A stretch of DNA of 64,000 nucleotides from CAIMUS01 sp963708455. GTDB lineage: Bacteria; Pseudomonadota; Gammaproteobacteria; Competibacterales; Competibacteraceae. The first letter of the stretch is position 1. Every line of letters begins with the position of its first letter. Both the position numbers and the translations under genes were made by a program. Below are positions 36,091 through 47,020 of the stretch, piece by piece. Below the pieces are notes generated by a model that saw only the letters and a list, made by a program, of their open reading frames with translations, was not told the origin of the DNA and did no database searches. The DNA lies in the NCBI GenBank assembly GCA_963708455.1, contig CAVPSQ010000005.1:496001-560000 (forward strand), written 5' to 3'.

Positions 36091-38218
36091 TTAAAGCCAG
36101 CGTAAATCCAGGCAATAGGGGGTCAGCGATCCGGCGGGCGGCAGCCTGTCCGGCGCGTCGACCGGATGCTCGATAGTAGCGACCACGAACCGTGCGGCGC
36201 GCCGCCGCCACGCCTCGGCGGCATCCGCTGGCAACCCGTCGTAAGGTTTGCCTTGCGGTTCCCAGTTGTACAGCGTAATCCCCACTGCCCGGTCGGGAGC
36301 CGGCCCACACAGCGTCAGTGTCAGCGGACCCTGCGCCGCCAGACCGGGATGCAGGCCGATCGTGGGCACAAAATTCCGAAAACGCAAGCCGGTTACCAGC
36401 GCCACACCGGCCGCGTCTTGCTCCCGCCGCAGCGGAACCCGCCAGCCGTCCACATACAACCGCCAGGAGGCGGTTATGGGTGGGGTCGCCACCGGTGGCC
36501 GCAGCATGATTTCGATCCGGCTGCTACTGGAATCGACCAGCCGCGTGGCGCCGCGCTCCTGTGAAGCGACGTCGCCCAGCAGTGGCCAGAATTCCAGAGC
36601 GCGCCTGACGGTGAGGCGGCAGCCGTCAAAATCCGCGCAGCCCAGCAGGTGATAGTGGTCATCGAGCAGCCGGTCGACGATGGGCTGCTCCAGCCCGAGA
36701 CCGGCTGCAGCCAGCTCCGCCAGCACTTCACCCAGGTCGCGGCGCAGAAAATACGGCAGAGCGAAGCGGTCGTGCAGTTGGTCGCCCCAGTCATGCAGAG
36801 TCCGTCGCTCCTGCCGCAGGCTCAGGAACAGCACGAGGGTCCGCAGTAACGCCGCCAGCGCGGCCATCCGTTCAGGGCTGTCCGCCATGCGCAAGGCGCG
36901 GAATTCGACCAGCCCCAGACAGCCCCGGTCAGATAGGTAGGGATTCCACAGCTTCTCGATGTTAAGTTCGCTGCGATGGGTGTTGCCCGCCGCATCGGCC
37001 AGAAACGGCGCCAGGCTGCGCCACAGCATGTCCGGGGTTGGCTTTTCCTGCCGGGCCAGCAGGTCCAGCGACAGGGCCAATTCCTTACAGCCATCCCGGA
37101 TGCCCTCGTCGCAGCGCGGCGACTGGCTGGAGCCGCCCACAAAATCGGAAGCGAAATAGTACGACAGCGAGGGATGGCGACTGACGTAACAGAGCAGCTC
37201 CGGCAGCAACTGGGGGTTGAGGAAAAACGGGCTGCTGGACGGCGCCGGCCCGCCCAAGGTCAGTTGGCCGCCGCCGCCGGAGTCGGCGATCTGGCCGTTG
37301 TACAGATAACGCAGCGGCGCCAGGCCGTATTCGGCCGCGGCGGCGAAAATGGTTCGAGTCTCTTGCAGAAAGGCGGCGACCGTTGCGGTCGGAGCCATAT
37401 TGACTTCGAGCACCGCCGGATCGGGGGTCAGCGTCATCCAACTGACGGAGGCATCCACCGGTGGCGGATAACCCGCCAGTATCAGACTGTCCAGACCGGC
37501 CTCCAGCGCCGCCCGCCCGGCCGCTTCCAGAAAAAGGACGAACGTGGCCACCGTGGGAAAGGCCGGCAGCTCCAGCAACGCTACCGGTGAGCTGGGCAGC
37601 CGTTTCGCTGACCGTGATGACCAGCAGCAGGCTGCCTTCCTGCGCCAGTTCATCGCGCAGGCCTGTCACGGGGATCGTTCTGGCGTGCACTGTAACGCGG
37701 CTCAAACGTTCGTCTTGCGCCGGATCGACCCGCAGGGGTTCGTCCTGCTGTCGGCATAGCAGGCGCAGGCTGCGATCCTTTGGCTGGAAGGCGGCAACCA
37801 TCCAGCCAGCGGCCCGGAGCTGGCTGTTCAGCGCCGTCCACAGGGTTTCCAGCGCTCCCGGAGGTGGCCGACGGAGTCGTTTACCCACCAGCAGCGGATC
37901 GGGCGGACCGGCCCAGCAGGCGCGCCCATCGCGCCGCCGGTACAGTCCCAGATTCCAGCGCGGCAGTTTTTCGCCCTGATATTGCCGGCCCACGGTGCGC
38001 AGGATGACGCCGCCCGGTCTATAGGCCAGCAGCGCCGCCATCTTCCGGGCGCGCTCCTCTTTATCCGCTCCCAGAGCGCCGGTCAGCCACTCGGCAGCCA
38101 GCGACAGACGGTCAGTGAAGGTGGGTTCGCCTCCGATCCAGATGGCGCCACCGCGCCGCTCCACCAGCGCGTCATGCGCTGTAATGGCCTGGTCGAAGGC
38201 TACCTCGGGATCGGTCAT
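36091..38218 (-). CDS. DUF2126 protein (COG4196 type), apparent frameshift
   Basis: The first part (38218 to about 37600) holds the DUF2126 start HDALVERRGGAIWIGGEPTF. At about 37575-37600 the coding frame shifts, and the rest continues as far as 36091 with the hallmark FFLNPQLLPELLCYVSRHPS and FVGGSSQSPRCDEGIRD. The full product would be about 708 residues. In many bacteria DUF2126 is fused to or beside a transglutaminase-like domain; none is seen here. The function is unestablished. Only one base needs changing to restore the frame, so a sequencing error is possible. ATG 38218 was chosen over 38242. Confidence 0.8.
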
Positions 38219-38556
38219 GCAGGTTTGCGGAAGGGCAGCCAAGCGGAATTGACCGCGGCGGTCTTATGCTGAATGTCGATACGATAGCCCACTGTGCATG
38301 GTTCCAACATGGCGAAAATTCTTAGTGGTAAAGTTAGCAGCGGCGCAACGGCGCGCGTCCGCCGTTGTTATAGCAAAACCTGTTCAGCTTGCCTATGGCT
38401 AGTGGCTAGTGGCTGGCGGCGCAGCACCGGTAAGGCCGCCCGTTCCCCGTCGCTGGATTGACCGCGGGCCGGGCCGCGGCCCTGCGGTTTGCCCGCTGCC
38501 AGCGTGTGTATAATACGCTTCACTATTTATGCTCCCTCACCAATACAGGTCGGCCC
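38219..38556. other. spacer between DUF2126 and DUF1343 genes
   Basis: A 338-bp divergent spacer. No gene, tRNA or clear repeat seen. It should hold the promoters for both genes. The run TGTGTATAATACGCTTCACT near 38505-38524 contains a good -10 (TATAAT) for the rightward gene. Confidence 0.45.
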
Positions 38557-38613
38557 ATGAACATCACGCATTACCTGGAGTGGCTGGCGGTCAACCGGCC
38601 GTGGGCTGGGTGA
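38557..38613 (+). CDS. 18-aa mini-ORF coupled to DUF1343 gene
   Basis: ATG 38557 opens MNITHYLEWLAVNRPWAG and stops at TGA 38611-38613. A GTG at 38614 directly follows, six bases before the ATG of the DUF1343 gene. It could be a leader peptide or the surviving head of a lost gene. No further support. Confidence 0.3.
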   Translation: MNITHYLEWLAVNRPWAG

Positions 38614-38619
38614 GTGCTT

Positions 38620-39801
38620 ATGTCTCGCGTTCAGACTGGTTTGGAAATCTTGCTGCAAGAGGCTGTCCACCCGCTGCGCGGGATGCGGCTGGGGGTAGTC
38701 TGCCATCCGGCCAGCGTCGATGCTGAATTGCGTCATACCGTCGATCTGCTGCATGCCGCCGGCGCGCGCATCGCCGCTATCTTCGGACCCGAACACGGCG
38801 CCCGGGGCGAGGCCCAGGATATGGAAGGGGTCGCCGATTTCACCCTGGATGCCAAGCTGCAGGTGCCGGTCTACAGCCTCTACGGCGCTACCTTCGACAG
38901 TCTCACTCCGCGTCCGCACCAGTTGCAAGGGCTGGACGCGCTGCTGATCGACCTGCAGGATGTGGGGGCGCGCTACTACACCTTCGTCTGGACGATGGCC
39001 CTGTGCATGCAGGCGGCCGGTGCGGCCGGGGTGCGCGTGCTGCTGTGCGACCGGCCCAATCCGCTCAATGGGCTGACCACCGAAGGCAATCTGCCGCAGC
39101 CAGCCTTCCGCTCTTTCGTAGGGCTGCATCCGCTCCCCAACCGCCACGGACTCACTCCTGGCGAGATTGCCCTGTACCTGCGCCGCTATTGCGGGGTGGA
39201 CTGCGAACTGGAGGTTATACCGCTGCGTGGCTGGCGCCGCTCCATGTACTTCGACGAGACCGGTCTGCCGTGGGTGTATCCCTCCCCCAATATGCCCACC
39301 CTCGACACCGCGCTGGTCTATCCCGGCATGTGCCTGGTGGAGGCGACCGAACTGTCGGAAGGACGCGGTACCTGTAGACCTTTCGAGCTGGCCGGCGCCC
39401 CCGGCATCGATCCGGACGCGCTGGTCGCCGCGCTTTCCCAGGAGCGGCTTCCCGGCTGCCGCTTGCGCCCCGTTTATTTCCGCCCCCAGTTCCACAAACA
39501 CGCCCATAAAACCTGCGGCGGCGTGCAAATCCATGTCACCGACCGGTGGCGGTTCGACTCCTGTCTGACTGGCGTTGCCTTCCTGCGCGCTGTCCGCCAG
39601 ATTGCGCCCGAAGCCTTCCTCTGGCGGGAAAAACCCTATGAGTTCGTCGCCGCCATTCCGGCTATTGACCTGCTGGCCGGCGAGCAGCGCTTGCGGCTGG
39701 GATTAGAGGCCGGCGTCTCACTGGCCGAACTGTCCGCTGGCTGGATGGAACAAAGGACCGCATTCGAGGCAATCCGCCGAACGGTGTTTTTATATCAATA
39801 G
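38620..39801 (+). CDS. DUF1343 protein (NamZ-like exo-muramidase family)
   Basis: 393 residues from ATG 38620, with GTG 38614 as an alternative. DUF1343 hallmarks: GMRLGVVCHPASVD, IFGPEHGARGEAQDM, DALLIDLQDVGARYYTF, LLCDRPNPLNG, VYPSPNMPTLDTALVYPG and ELSEGRGTCRPFEL. The B. subtilis member NamZ removes N-acetylmuramic acid from the non-reducing end of cell-wall fragments. No signal peptide is apparent here, which would fit recycling of imported fragments, but this is inference. No muramic-acid recycling genes are adjacent. Confidence 0.88.
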   Translation: MSRVQTGLEILLQEAVHPLRGMRLGVVCHPASVDAELRHTVDLLHAAGARIAAIFGPEHGARGEAQDMEGVADFTLDAKLQVPVYSLYGATFDSLTPRPHQLQGLDALLIDLQDVGARYYTFVWTMALCMQAAGAAGVRVLLCDRPNPLNGLTTEGNLPQPAFRSFVGLHPLPNRHGLTPGEIALYLRRYCGVDCELEVIPLRGWRRSMYFDETGLPWVYPSPNMPTLDTALVYPGMCLVEATELSEGRGTCRPFELAGAPGIDPDALVAALSQERLPGCRLRPVYFRPQFHKHAHKTCGGVQIHVTDRWRFDSCLTGVAFLRAVRQIAPEAFLWREKPYEFVAAIPAIDLLAGEQRLRLGLEAGVSLAELSAGWMEQRTAFEAIRRTVFLYQ

Positions 39802-39835
39802 CGCCTCATCATAATTACAGTTGAGGAAAATAATA

Positions 39836-40699
39836 ATGCTGGAAAAAATTCACCGCTCTTTGATAGGATTCTCTAATACACGACTGTTCTTTGTCTGCTT
39901 CCTAATCCTGCCTGTTATCGCCAGTATCGACTATCTGACAGGATTTGAAGTCTCCGTTTCTATATTGTATCTTATTCCTGTTTTTATCACCTCCTGGTAC
40001 GCGAATAGCCGATTAGGGTTGTTAATAGCAATAGCAGCCGCTTTTACATCTCTCTATATGGATCTATACTCAGGACATACGTTCAGAATTATCCTTATCC
40101 CTTTTTGGAATATGGGCGTGAGACTGGGATTTTTTCTTATCACCGTTTATTTACTGTCCCGGATTAGATTTTATCTTGACAAGGAGCAGCGCCTCGCGCG
40201 CATCGATTTTCTGACCGGCGCCATGAACGTTCGGGGCTTCGAAGAAGAGGCCAAAGCGGTTATGGCGATGGCTTTGCGGCATAACATCCAATTGACCCTT
40301 GCCTATATCGATGTAGATAATTTCAAATATATCAACGATACTCATGGCCATAGCGAAGGCGACAGGTTACTGCGCTCAGTGGCGCAGGTGTTAAGGCAGT
40401 CGCTGCGCGGCTATGATGTGGTTGCTCGATTGGGCGGCGATGAATTTGCCTTGCTTTTTCCAATGACGGATTTTACTTCATCGGATAAGATCATAAAAAG
40501 AATTCGTAATGTTCTCAGCGCCCTGACATTCAGAAATGGCTGCTCGGTGACTTTCAGTATCGGTGTGGTAACGTTTCAAACATTGCCGAAAAGCATCGAG
40601 GAATCAATAAAAATCGCCGACCGGCTTATGTACCAAGTAAAGCACGCCGGCAAAGACAATATGATCCACCAGATTTGGAGAGACGGTCAGTTGCTGTAA
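39836..40699 (+). CDS. membrane-bound diguanylate cyclase
   Basis: 287 residues from ATG 39836, with GAGGA upstream; an in-frame TTG at 39821 is less likely. The first 110 residues hold about four membrane helices. The GGDEF domain spans about 120-285, with the intact active motif ARLGGDEFALLFP (residues 200-204) and an inhibitory RxxD (RGYD) five residues before it. It should make cyclic-di-GMP from GTP with product inhibition. Signal unknown. It follows DUF1343 by 34 bp and could be cotranscribed. AT-richer than its neighbours. Confidence 0.92.
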   Translation: MLEKIHRSLIGFSNTRLFFVCFLILPVIASIDYLTGFEVSVSILYLIPVFITSWYANSRLGLLIAIAAAFTSLYMDLYSGHTFRIILIPFWNMGVRLGFFLITVYLLSRIRFYLDKEQRLARIDFLTGAMNVRGFEEEAKAVMAMALRHNIQLTLAYIDVDNFKYINDTHGHSEGDRLLRSVAQVLRQSLRGYDVVARLGGDEFALLFPMTDFTSSDKIIKRIRNVLSALTFRNGCSVTFSIGVVTFQTLPKSIEESIKIADRLMYQVKHAGKDNMIHQIWRDGQLL

Positions 40700-40765
40700 G
40701 CGGCGCTCAGTCCACCCGCTCGATGCTGATGGGGTTGGAACATCGGGCGCGGCGCCACAGCGTCG

Positions 40766-41587
40766 TCAGGCCTGGAGGAATGCGAGCAGATCGGCGTTGA
40801 CCTGTTCCTTATGGGTCGAGCACAGACCGTGTGGCGCGCCCGGATAGATTTTCAGCGTGGAACCCTTGACGAGCTTGGACGAGAGCAGGGCCGAAGCACC
40901 GATTGGCACGATCTGGTCGTCGTCGCCGTGGATGATCAGCGTCGGCATGTCGAACTTCTTGAGATCTTCAGTGAAGTCCGTCTCAGAGAAGGCCTTGATG
41001 CAGTCGAGGACGCTTTTGAAACCGGCCTGCATCCCCTGGAGCCAGAACCAGTCCCGCAGGCCTTGCGAGACCTTGGCGCCCGGCCTGTTGGCGCCGTAGA
41101 ACGGCGTGGTCAGATCCTTGAAAAACTGCGAGCGGTCGGCAAGGACGCCGGCGCGGATACCGTCGAACGACTCCATCGGCAGGCCGCCGGGATTGTCGTC
41201 CGTCTTTAACATCAATGGTGGCACCGCGCCGATCAGCACAGCCTTGGCTACACGTTTCGTGCCGTGGCGACCGATATAGCGGGCGACTTCACCGCCGCCC
41301 GTGGAGTGGCCGACATGGATCGCGCTCTTCAGGTCGAGCTTTTCGATGAGTGTCGCGAGGTCGTCGGCGTAGGTGTCCATTTCGTTGCCATTCCAAGGCT
41401 GGCTCGATCGGCCGTGGCCGCGACGGTCATGCGCGATGCAACGGTAGTCGTGGGAGGTCAGAAACACCATCTGGTCTTCCCAGGCATCCGCGTTCAGCGG
41501 CCAGCCGTGGCTGAAGATCACGGGCTGGCCGCTGCCCCAGTCTTTGTAATAGATTTGCGTGCCGTCTTTCATCGTGATCGTGTTCAT
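40766..41587 (-). CDS. alpha/beta hydrolase, non-heme chloroperoxidase-like
   Basis: 273 residues from ATG 41587, with an AAGGAG site upstream. Typical cofactor-free haloperoxidase/esterase: oxyanion FSHGWPLNADAWED, nucleophile VGHSTGGGEVARY (Ser about 97), acid in IIHGDDDQIVP, His in YPGAPHGLCSTH. Such enzymes hydrolyse esters and in the presence of acetate and peroxide form peracids. Convergent with the diguanylate cyclase. Physiological substrate unknown. Confidence 0.9.
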   Translation of the reverse strand: MNTITMKDGTQIYYKDWGSGQPVIFSHGWPLNADAWEDQMVFLTSHDYRCIAHDRRGHGRSSQPWNGNEMDTYADDLATLIEKLDLKSAIHVGHSTGGGEVARYIGRHGTKRVAKAVLIGAVPPLMLKTDDNPGGLPMESFDGIRAGVLADRSQFFKDLTTPFYGANRPGAKVSQGLRDWFWLQGMQAGFKSVLDCIKAFSETDFTEDLKKFDMPTLIIHGDDDQIVPIGASALLSSKLVKGSTLKIYPGAPHGLCSTHKEQVNADLLAFLQA

Positions 41588-42295
41588 TGGTTGTCTCCTT
41601 TTCAGTCGCAACGGTGGTTGACCTAACCGCCAGCTTGGCGCGATCAGGATTTCGAACCCCCCTCTTAATACGAACGCTACTGAGCCGTTGGCGTAGCCGA
41701 TCGGCTGCAACGCTGGGTTAGGGCCAACGCGGTTCCAAGAAATCTACTGTCTCGAACTGCCACCCTACTGTGAAACATAGCACAGCCTGTTCAAGTTGCC
41801 ATCGTCAGGACGCTTTTATCACGCTCTTCCACGGCAAGCGCGGCGAATTGCGGCAACCAATAAGTCCTGGCGCTTTTGAAATCAATGGCTTGCAATGGTG
41901 AAATGGCGACTTCAGAGCATATTCCTGAGTCTTGCCCACGAACAATCAATGACTTACGCAGAGCATTGATTACGCGGAGGGGTAAAAAGCTGATTTTTGG
42001 TCCACTAAATCATTGTTTTTGTTGCTGCCAGGACTTATTGAGAAGTTACCTAGAGCGTTGACCGGTTTGAACTACGTGGCCAATCAAGCAGCCGGAAACG
42101 GCCTGGGAGCGCCGGCGCTCCCCCCACCCCAACCCTCCCCCACCAGGGTGGAGGGAGTTTTTGTACAGGCTCTTAAGTGGGTAGCCTTGCAACTCTGAAG
42201 GGCGCATGCGGTAATGGCGCGTGGCGGGTGAGCCCGCTGCTTCGCACTCCCACGGGCAGGACAGTCCAGGTAACCCTTCTACTGACGAGGTCGTT
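41588..42295. other. 708-bp spacer with palindromes
   Basis: No credible gene. It contains the inverted-repeat unit 41858-42040 and the perfect palindrome GGGAGCGCCGGCGCTCCC (42105-42122), followed by a C-rich stretch CCCCCCACCCC and AACCC like those seen near 3780. A weak reading frame at 41876-42061 has no family features. Confidence 0.45.
41858..42040. repeat. 183-bp unit with 14-bp terminal inverted repeats
   Basis: CAATAAGTCCTGGC (41858-41871) and GCCAGGACTTATTG (42027-42040) are exact inverses and enclose AT-richer DNA without a gene. Possible small non-autonomous element. I see no clear target duplication. Confidence 0.55.
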
Positions 42296-42610
42296 ATGTT
42301 GGTCACCTTTCGAACCGAGACACACGCCAACATCATACTGTTCGGCGACATCGCCGTGCAGTTGCTGAAGATGATGGGACACAGCGGCACCGTACCCGGT
42401 GCTCTGCTCGCCGCTGATGTTCCGGCTGCGCTGGCGCACTTGAAACAGGCACTGGCGGCCGAGCAGCCAGTGGCGGTGGTGGATACCGAAGACCAGGCGG
42501 AGGACGAGCAGGAGAAGGAGCCGCCTGTGGGGTTAGCTCAGCGAGCCTTCCCGCTGATCGAACTGTTAGCGGCCGCCGCCACCGCGCACGACGACGTGAT
42601 GTGGAAGTAG
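42296..42610 (+). CDS. DUF1840 domain protein
   Basis: 104 residues from ATG 42296. The full DUF1840 pattern is present: MLVTFRTETHANIILFGDIA, MMGHSGTVPGALLAADVPA and, at the end, RAFPLIELLAAAATAHDDVMW. The family occurs in beta- and gammaproteobacteria and its function is unknown. An acidic linker rich in Glu sits near residue 70. Small soluble protein. Confidence 0.92.
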   Translation: MLVTFRTETHANIILFGDIAVQLLKMMGHSGTVPGALLAADVPAALAHLKQALAAEQPVAVVDTEDQAEDEQEKEPPVGLAQRAFPLIELLAAAATAHDDVMWK

Positions 42611-42788
42611 TTGCGGTCGGTGCTGGCAGGACGGACGAACGCTTGGTTGTGCCAGTTGGTAGATCGGGCAAAAGCGCCAGCGTTGCCCGACATTTCACTA
42701 TTGCGGGGCGGCGTGGGGCCGAGGGGTGGCCGGAGGTCCTGCGTTCACCTTGTTGCTTGCTGTGTACACCGCCTGAGAGGAGAACCCA

Positions 42789-42968
42789 ATGACTCAGAAA
42801 GACCACTGGACTGAGACACTCCATCGCAAGGAGAAGGCCGATGAGGATCGCTATTTTGCCGAGCAGGATCGGAAGCTGATCGAGCAGCGCCGGCGCCAAC
42901 GCCAGCCCGCTCAGGAAGCCGACCCAGTACCACCCGACTCAGCTACCACCGAACCGGCTGGTACGTAG
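42789..42968 (+). CDS. small charged hypothetical protein (59 aa)
   Basis: Starts at ATG 42789 with a GAGGAG ribosome site (42777-42782). The first 40 residues (HWTETLHRKEKADEDRYFA and EQDRKLIEQRRR) form one charged helix. The tail is Pro/Thr-rich. It resembles small conserved proteins with a KEKADED-YFA-x-x-D pattern that I recall without a function. The reading-frame quality and ribosome site support a real gene. Confidence 0.65.
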   Translation: MTQKDHWTETLHRKEKADEDRYFAEQDRKLIEQRRRQRQPAQEADPVPPDSATTEPAGT

Positions 42969-43081
42969 ACGGGATGGCTAACTGCGTTCCTGGGTGGAAA
43001 TAGGGCATTCGGTGGGATTAGGGGGAGCGATCGCATGAGCACAACCAATAACACCGCTCAAAGCCGACGGCATCTGCGGGT

Positions 43082-43172
43082 GGGTAGTGTTCTAGATATG
43101 GAGATTCGCTCTCTCGGGATATTGTAAATCAATAGGTTGCATGTCATTACCTCCATATCTGGAATACTACCC
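43082..43172. repeat. 91-bp palindromic element with 22-bp arms
   Basis: Left arm GGGTAGTGTTCTAG then ATATGGAG (43082-43103). Right arm CTCCATAT then CTGGAATACTACCC (43151-43172). Two mismatches over 22 bp. The 47-bp loop is AT-rich. Possibly a tiny mobile palindrome inserted upstream of the glcE remnant. Confidence 0.7.
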
Positions 43173-43285
43173 GCCAAAAATTTCTCCGTTGCTATAAAAA
43201 GGCCGTTTCCAGCATGATATCTGATCTCAATCTCGATACTTACCAAGTCTACACACCATGACAACAAACTCATCCGGATTACCGT

Positions 43286-43735
43286 ATGGAAACAGCCAAC
43301 CATGATGACAGCCAGACCCTGCGCGAGGCTGTATTACAGGCTGCCGCTGCAGGTACCCGTCCGTGCCGGTACACCCTTGCAGGATGTTGCGGCAGTCCTG
43401 GCCCGGAGTGGGCAAATGCTGGGTTTTGAACCACCCCACTGCGGCGCCGATGCCACTGTGGGAGGCACCATCGCCTGCGGTCTGTCGGGACCGCGCCGTC
43501 CTTACGCCGGAGCAGCCCGGGACCTTCGTGCTGGGGGGGCCGGATTCTGAACGGCAGGGTTGAGCTCCTGCGGTTCGGTGGCCAGGTGATGAAAAATGTG
43601 GCCGGTTATGGCGACCGGCAAGGACTCATCTTCCAGCCAGTGGCGCCGGTGGTTCAGCAACTGCACCACCGGCTCAAACAAAGCTTCGATCCGCACGGTA
43701 TCCTCAACCCTGGCCGCCTGTATCCAGATTTTTGA
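43286..43735 (+). pseudogene. glcE: glcE remnant (glycolate oxidase FAD-binding subunit)
   Basis: Three pieces of GlcE in order. The N-terminus (METANHDDSQTLREAVLQAA) breaks after about 24 codons. A second piece in another frame follows (VRAGTPLQDVAAVLARSGQM and FEPPHCGADATVGGTIACGL then SGPRRPYAGAARD). A third piece after a shift reads LRFGGQVMKNVAGYG, then jumps to the C-terminal KQSFDPHGILNPGRLYPDF and the natural stop. The central half is missing. GlcDEF oxidises glycolate to glyoxylate, so this locus can no longer do so. No glcD is present. Confidence 0.85.
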
Positions 43736-43749
43736 ACTGGGTTAACGCT

Positions 43750-43824
43750 ATGCAAACCGCTCTCGCCGCCGTTATCAAAGATACTCCCCAGGGCCGGGAA
43801 GCTGACGCCATCCTGCGTCGCTAG
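43750..43824 (+). pseudogene. glcF: glcF N-terminal remnant
   Basis: Twenty-four codons, MQTALAAVIKDTPQGREADA then ILRR, match the start of the iron-sulfur subunit GlcF up to just before its first cysteine cluster, then stop. It sits in its normal place after glcE. The rest was replaced by the membrane sensor gene that starts five bases later. Confidence 0.8.
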
Positions 43825-43828
43825 GTAT

Positions 43829-45975
<2,147 letters not shown>

Positions 45976-46124
45976 GCACGACCGATGAATAGCCGGCGGC
46001 TTAACTTGCCCCTCCCCCCTGATGGGAGAGGGGACGCATTTTTTGAAAAATTTATTAATACCATCATAGCTTTAGTTTTTATACAGCCTCTAAGGCAGCA
46101 GGATTTACCGGAGTCATTGGCACC

Positions 46125-46934
46125 ATGCTGAACAGTAATTTCTGGTGGATGGGGATCGTGCTATTGCCGCTATTTCTGGAATGCGCGCAGGCGCTGGAGG
46201 CGCCGGCATGGCGACTGCAGCAGGAACAGGCGTTGGCAGTCTTTGCTCCCGCGCTACGCGTCGTGGTCAAGTCGGTGGCGGCTGAACCCGAGGTGCGGTT
46301 GCATCTCGTCTGGCCTGACCCCATGCGAACGCGGCTACGGATTCTCGACAACCCCGGCAACGCCCAGCGGCTGGAGCAAGCGATGCGTGAGCAATCCTGC
46401 CTGGCCGGTGTAAACGGCGGGTATTTTCATGCGGACGCCACCCCGCTGGGTCTCGTGGTCAGCGCCGGGCGCCGGCTTCATCCCTTCGAGCGTGTCCGGC
46501 TGCTCAGCGGCCTGCTCATCGTGCATGACAGGCAGCCCAGGCTGGTGCGCGTGGCCGAATTTTCGCCCTCGATGGCGCTCTCCGAAGCGCTGCAGGCAGG
46601 TCCTTTTTTAATCGATCGCGGTAAACCTGTTCAGGGCCTGGATAACACCCAGCGGGCGCGGCGCACCGTGATCCTGATGGACCGCGCCGGGCGCTACGGG
46701 TTGGCGGTGATCGAATCCCCGGTAACGCTGGCCGATCTGGCGGCTCTCCTGGCTACGCCGGGTATCGTGCATGAACTGCGGGTGGCCCGTGCGCTCAATC
46801 TGGACGGCGGCTCTTCGACGGCGCTCTGGGTTCGCGCCCGCACCGGCGAGGATATCTATCTGCCGGAACGGAACCGGGTGCGGAATTTTCTCTGTGTGCA
46901 GGCGGTTCCACCGCCGGCTGCTCCCGGCAAGTAA
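46125..46934 (+). CDS. secreted phosphodiester glycosidase (NAGPA/DUF2233) family protein
   Basis: 269 residues with an N-terminal signal peptide (WWMGIVLLPLFLECAQA). NAGPA-domain hallmarks: CLAGVNGGYFHADATPLG, a central QAGPFLIDRG and RALNLDGGSSTALWV. Members act on sugar phosphodiesters in exopolysaccharide or wall turnover, by analogy with the mammalian uncovering enzyme. It is complete. No gene partner is evident; a REP-like hairpin follows. Confidence 0.85.
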   Translation: MLNSNFWWMGIVLLPLFLECAQALEAPAWRLQQEQALAVFAPALRVVVKSVAAEPEVRLHLVWPDPMRTRLRILDNPGNAQRLEQAMREQSCLAGVNGGYFHADATPLGLVVSAGRRLHPFERVRLLSGLLIVHDRQPRLVRVAEFSPSMALSEALQAGPFLIDRGKPVQGLDNTQRARRTVILMDRAGRYGLAVIESPVTLADLAALLATPGIVHELRVARALNLDGGSSTALWVRARTGEDIYLPERNRVRNFLCVQAVPPPAAPGK

Positions 46935-46946
46935 TCGTAGTAATCG

Positions 46947-46990
46947 TAGGTCGGACAACAGCAGAGCGACAGCGAGCGTGCCCGACCTAC
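46947..46990. repeat. REP-like GTAGGTCGG hairpin
   Basis: GTAGGTCGGACAAC (46947-46960) pairs with GCCCGACCTAC (46980-46990). The same theme, GTAGGTCGGGCAA to TTGCCCGAC, occurs at 51891-51935 and in degenerate form at 42660-42690. Interspersed palindrome family downstream of genes. Confidence 0.65.
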
Positions 46991-47020
46991 CGGCCCTGTC
47001 GGGTACGTCCTGTGCCCGAT

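Noticed and set aside
41640..41665. ATTTCGAACCCCC resembling a tRNA T-arm
   Set aside because: No acceptor stem or other arms can be built around it.
41858..42061. Possible small gene at 41876-42061
   Set aside because: It lies inside an inverted-repeat unit, has no ribosome site and no family pattern.
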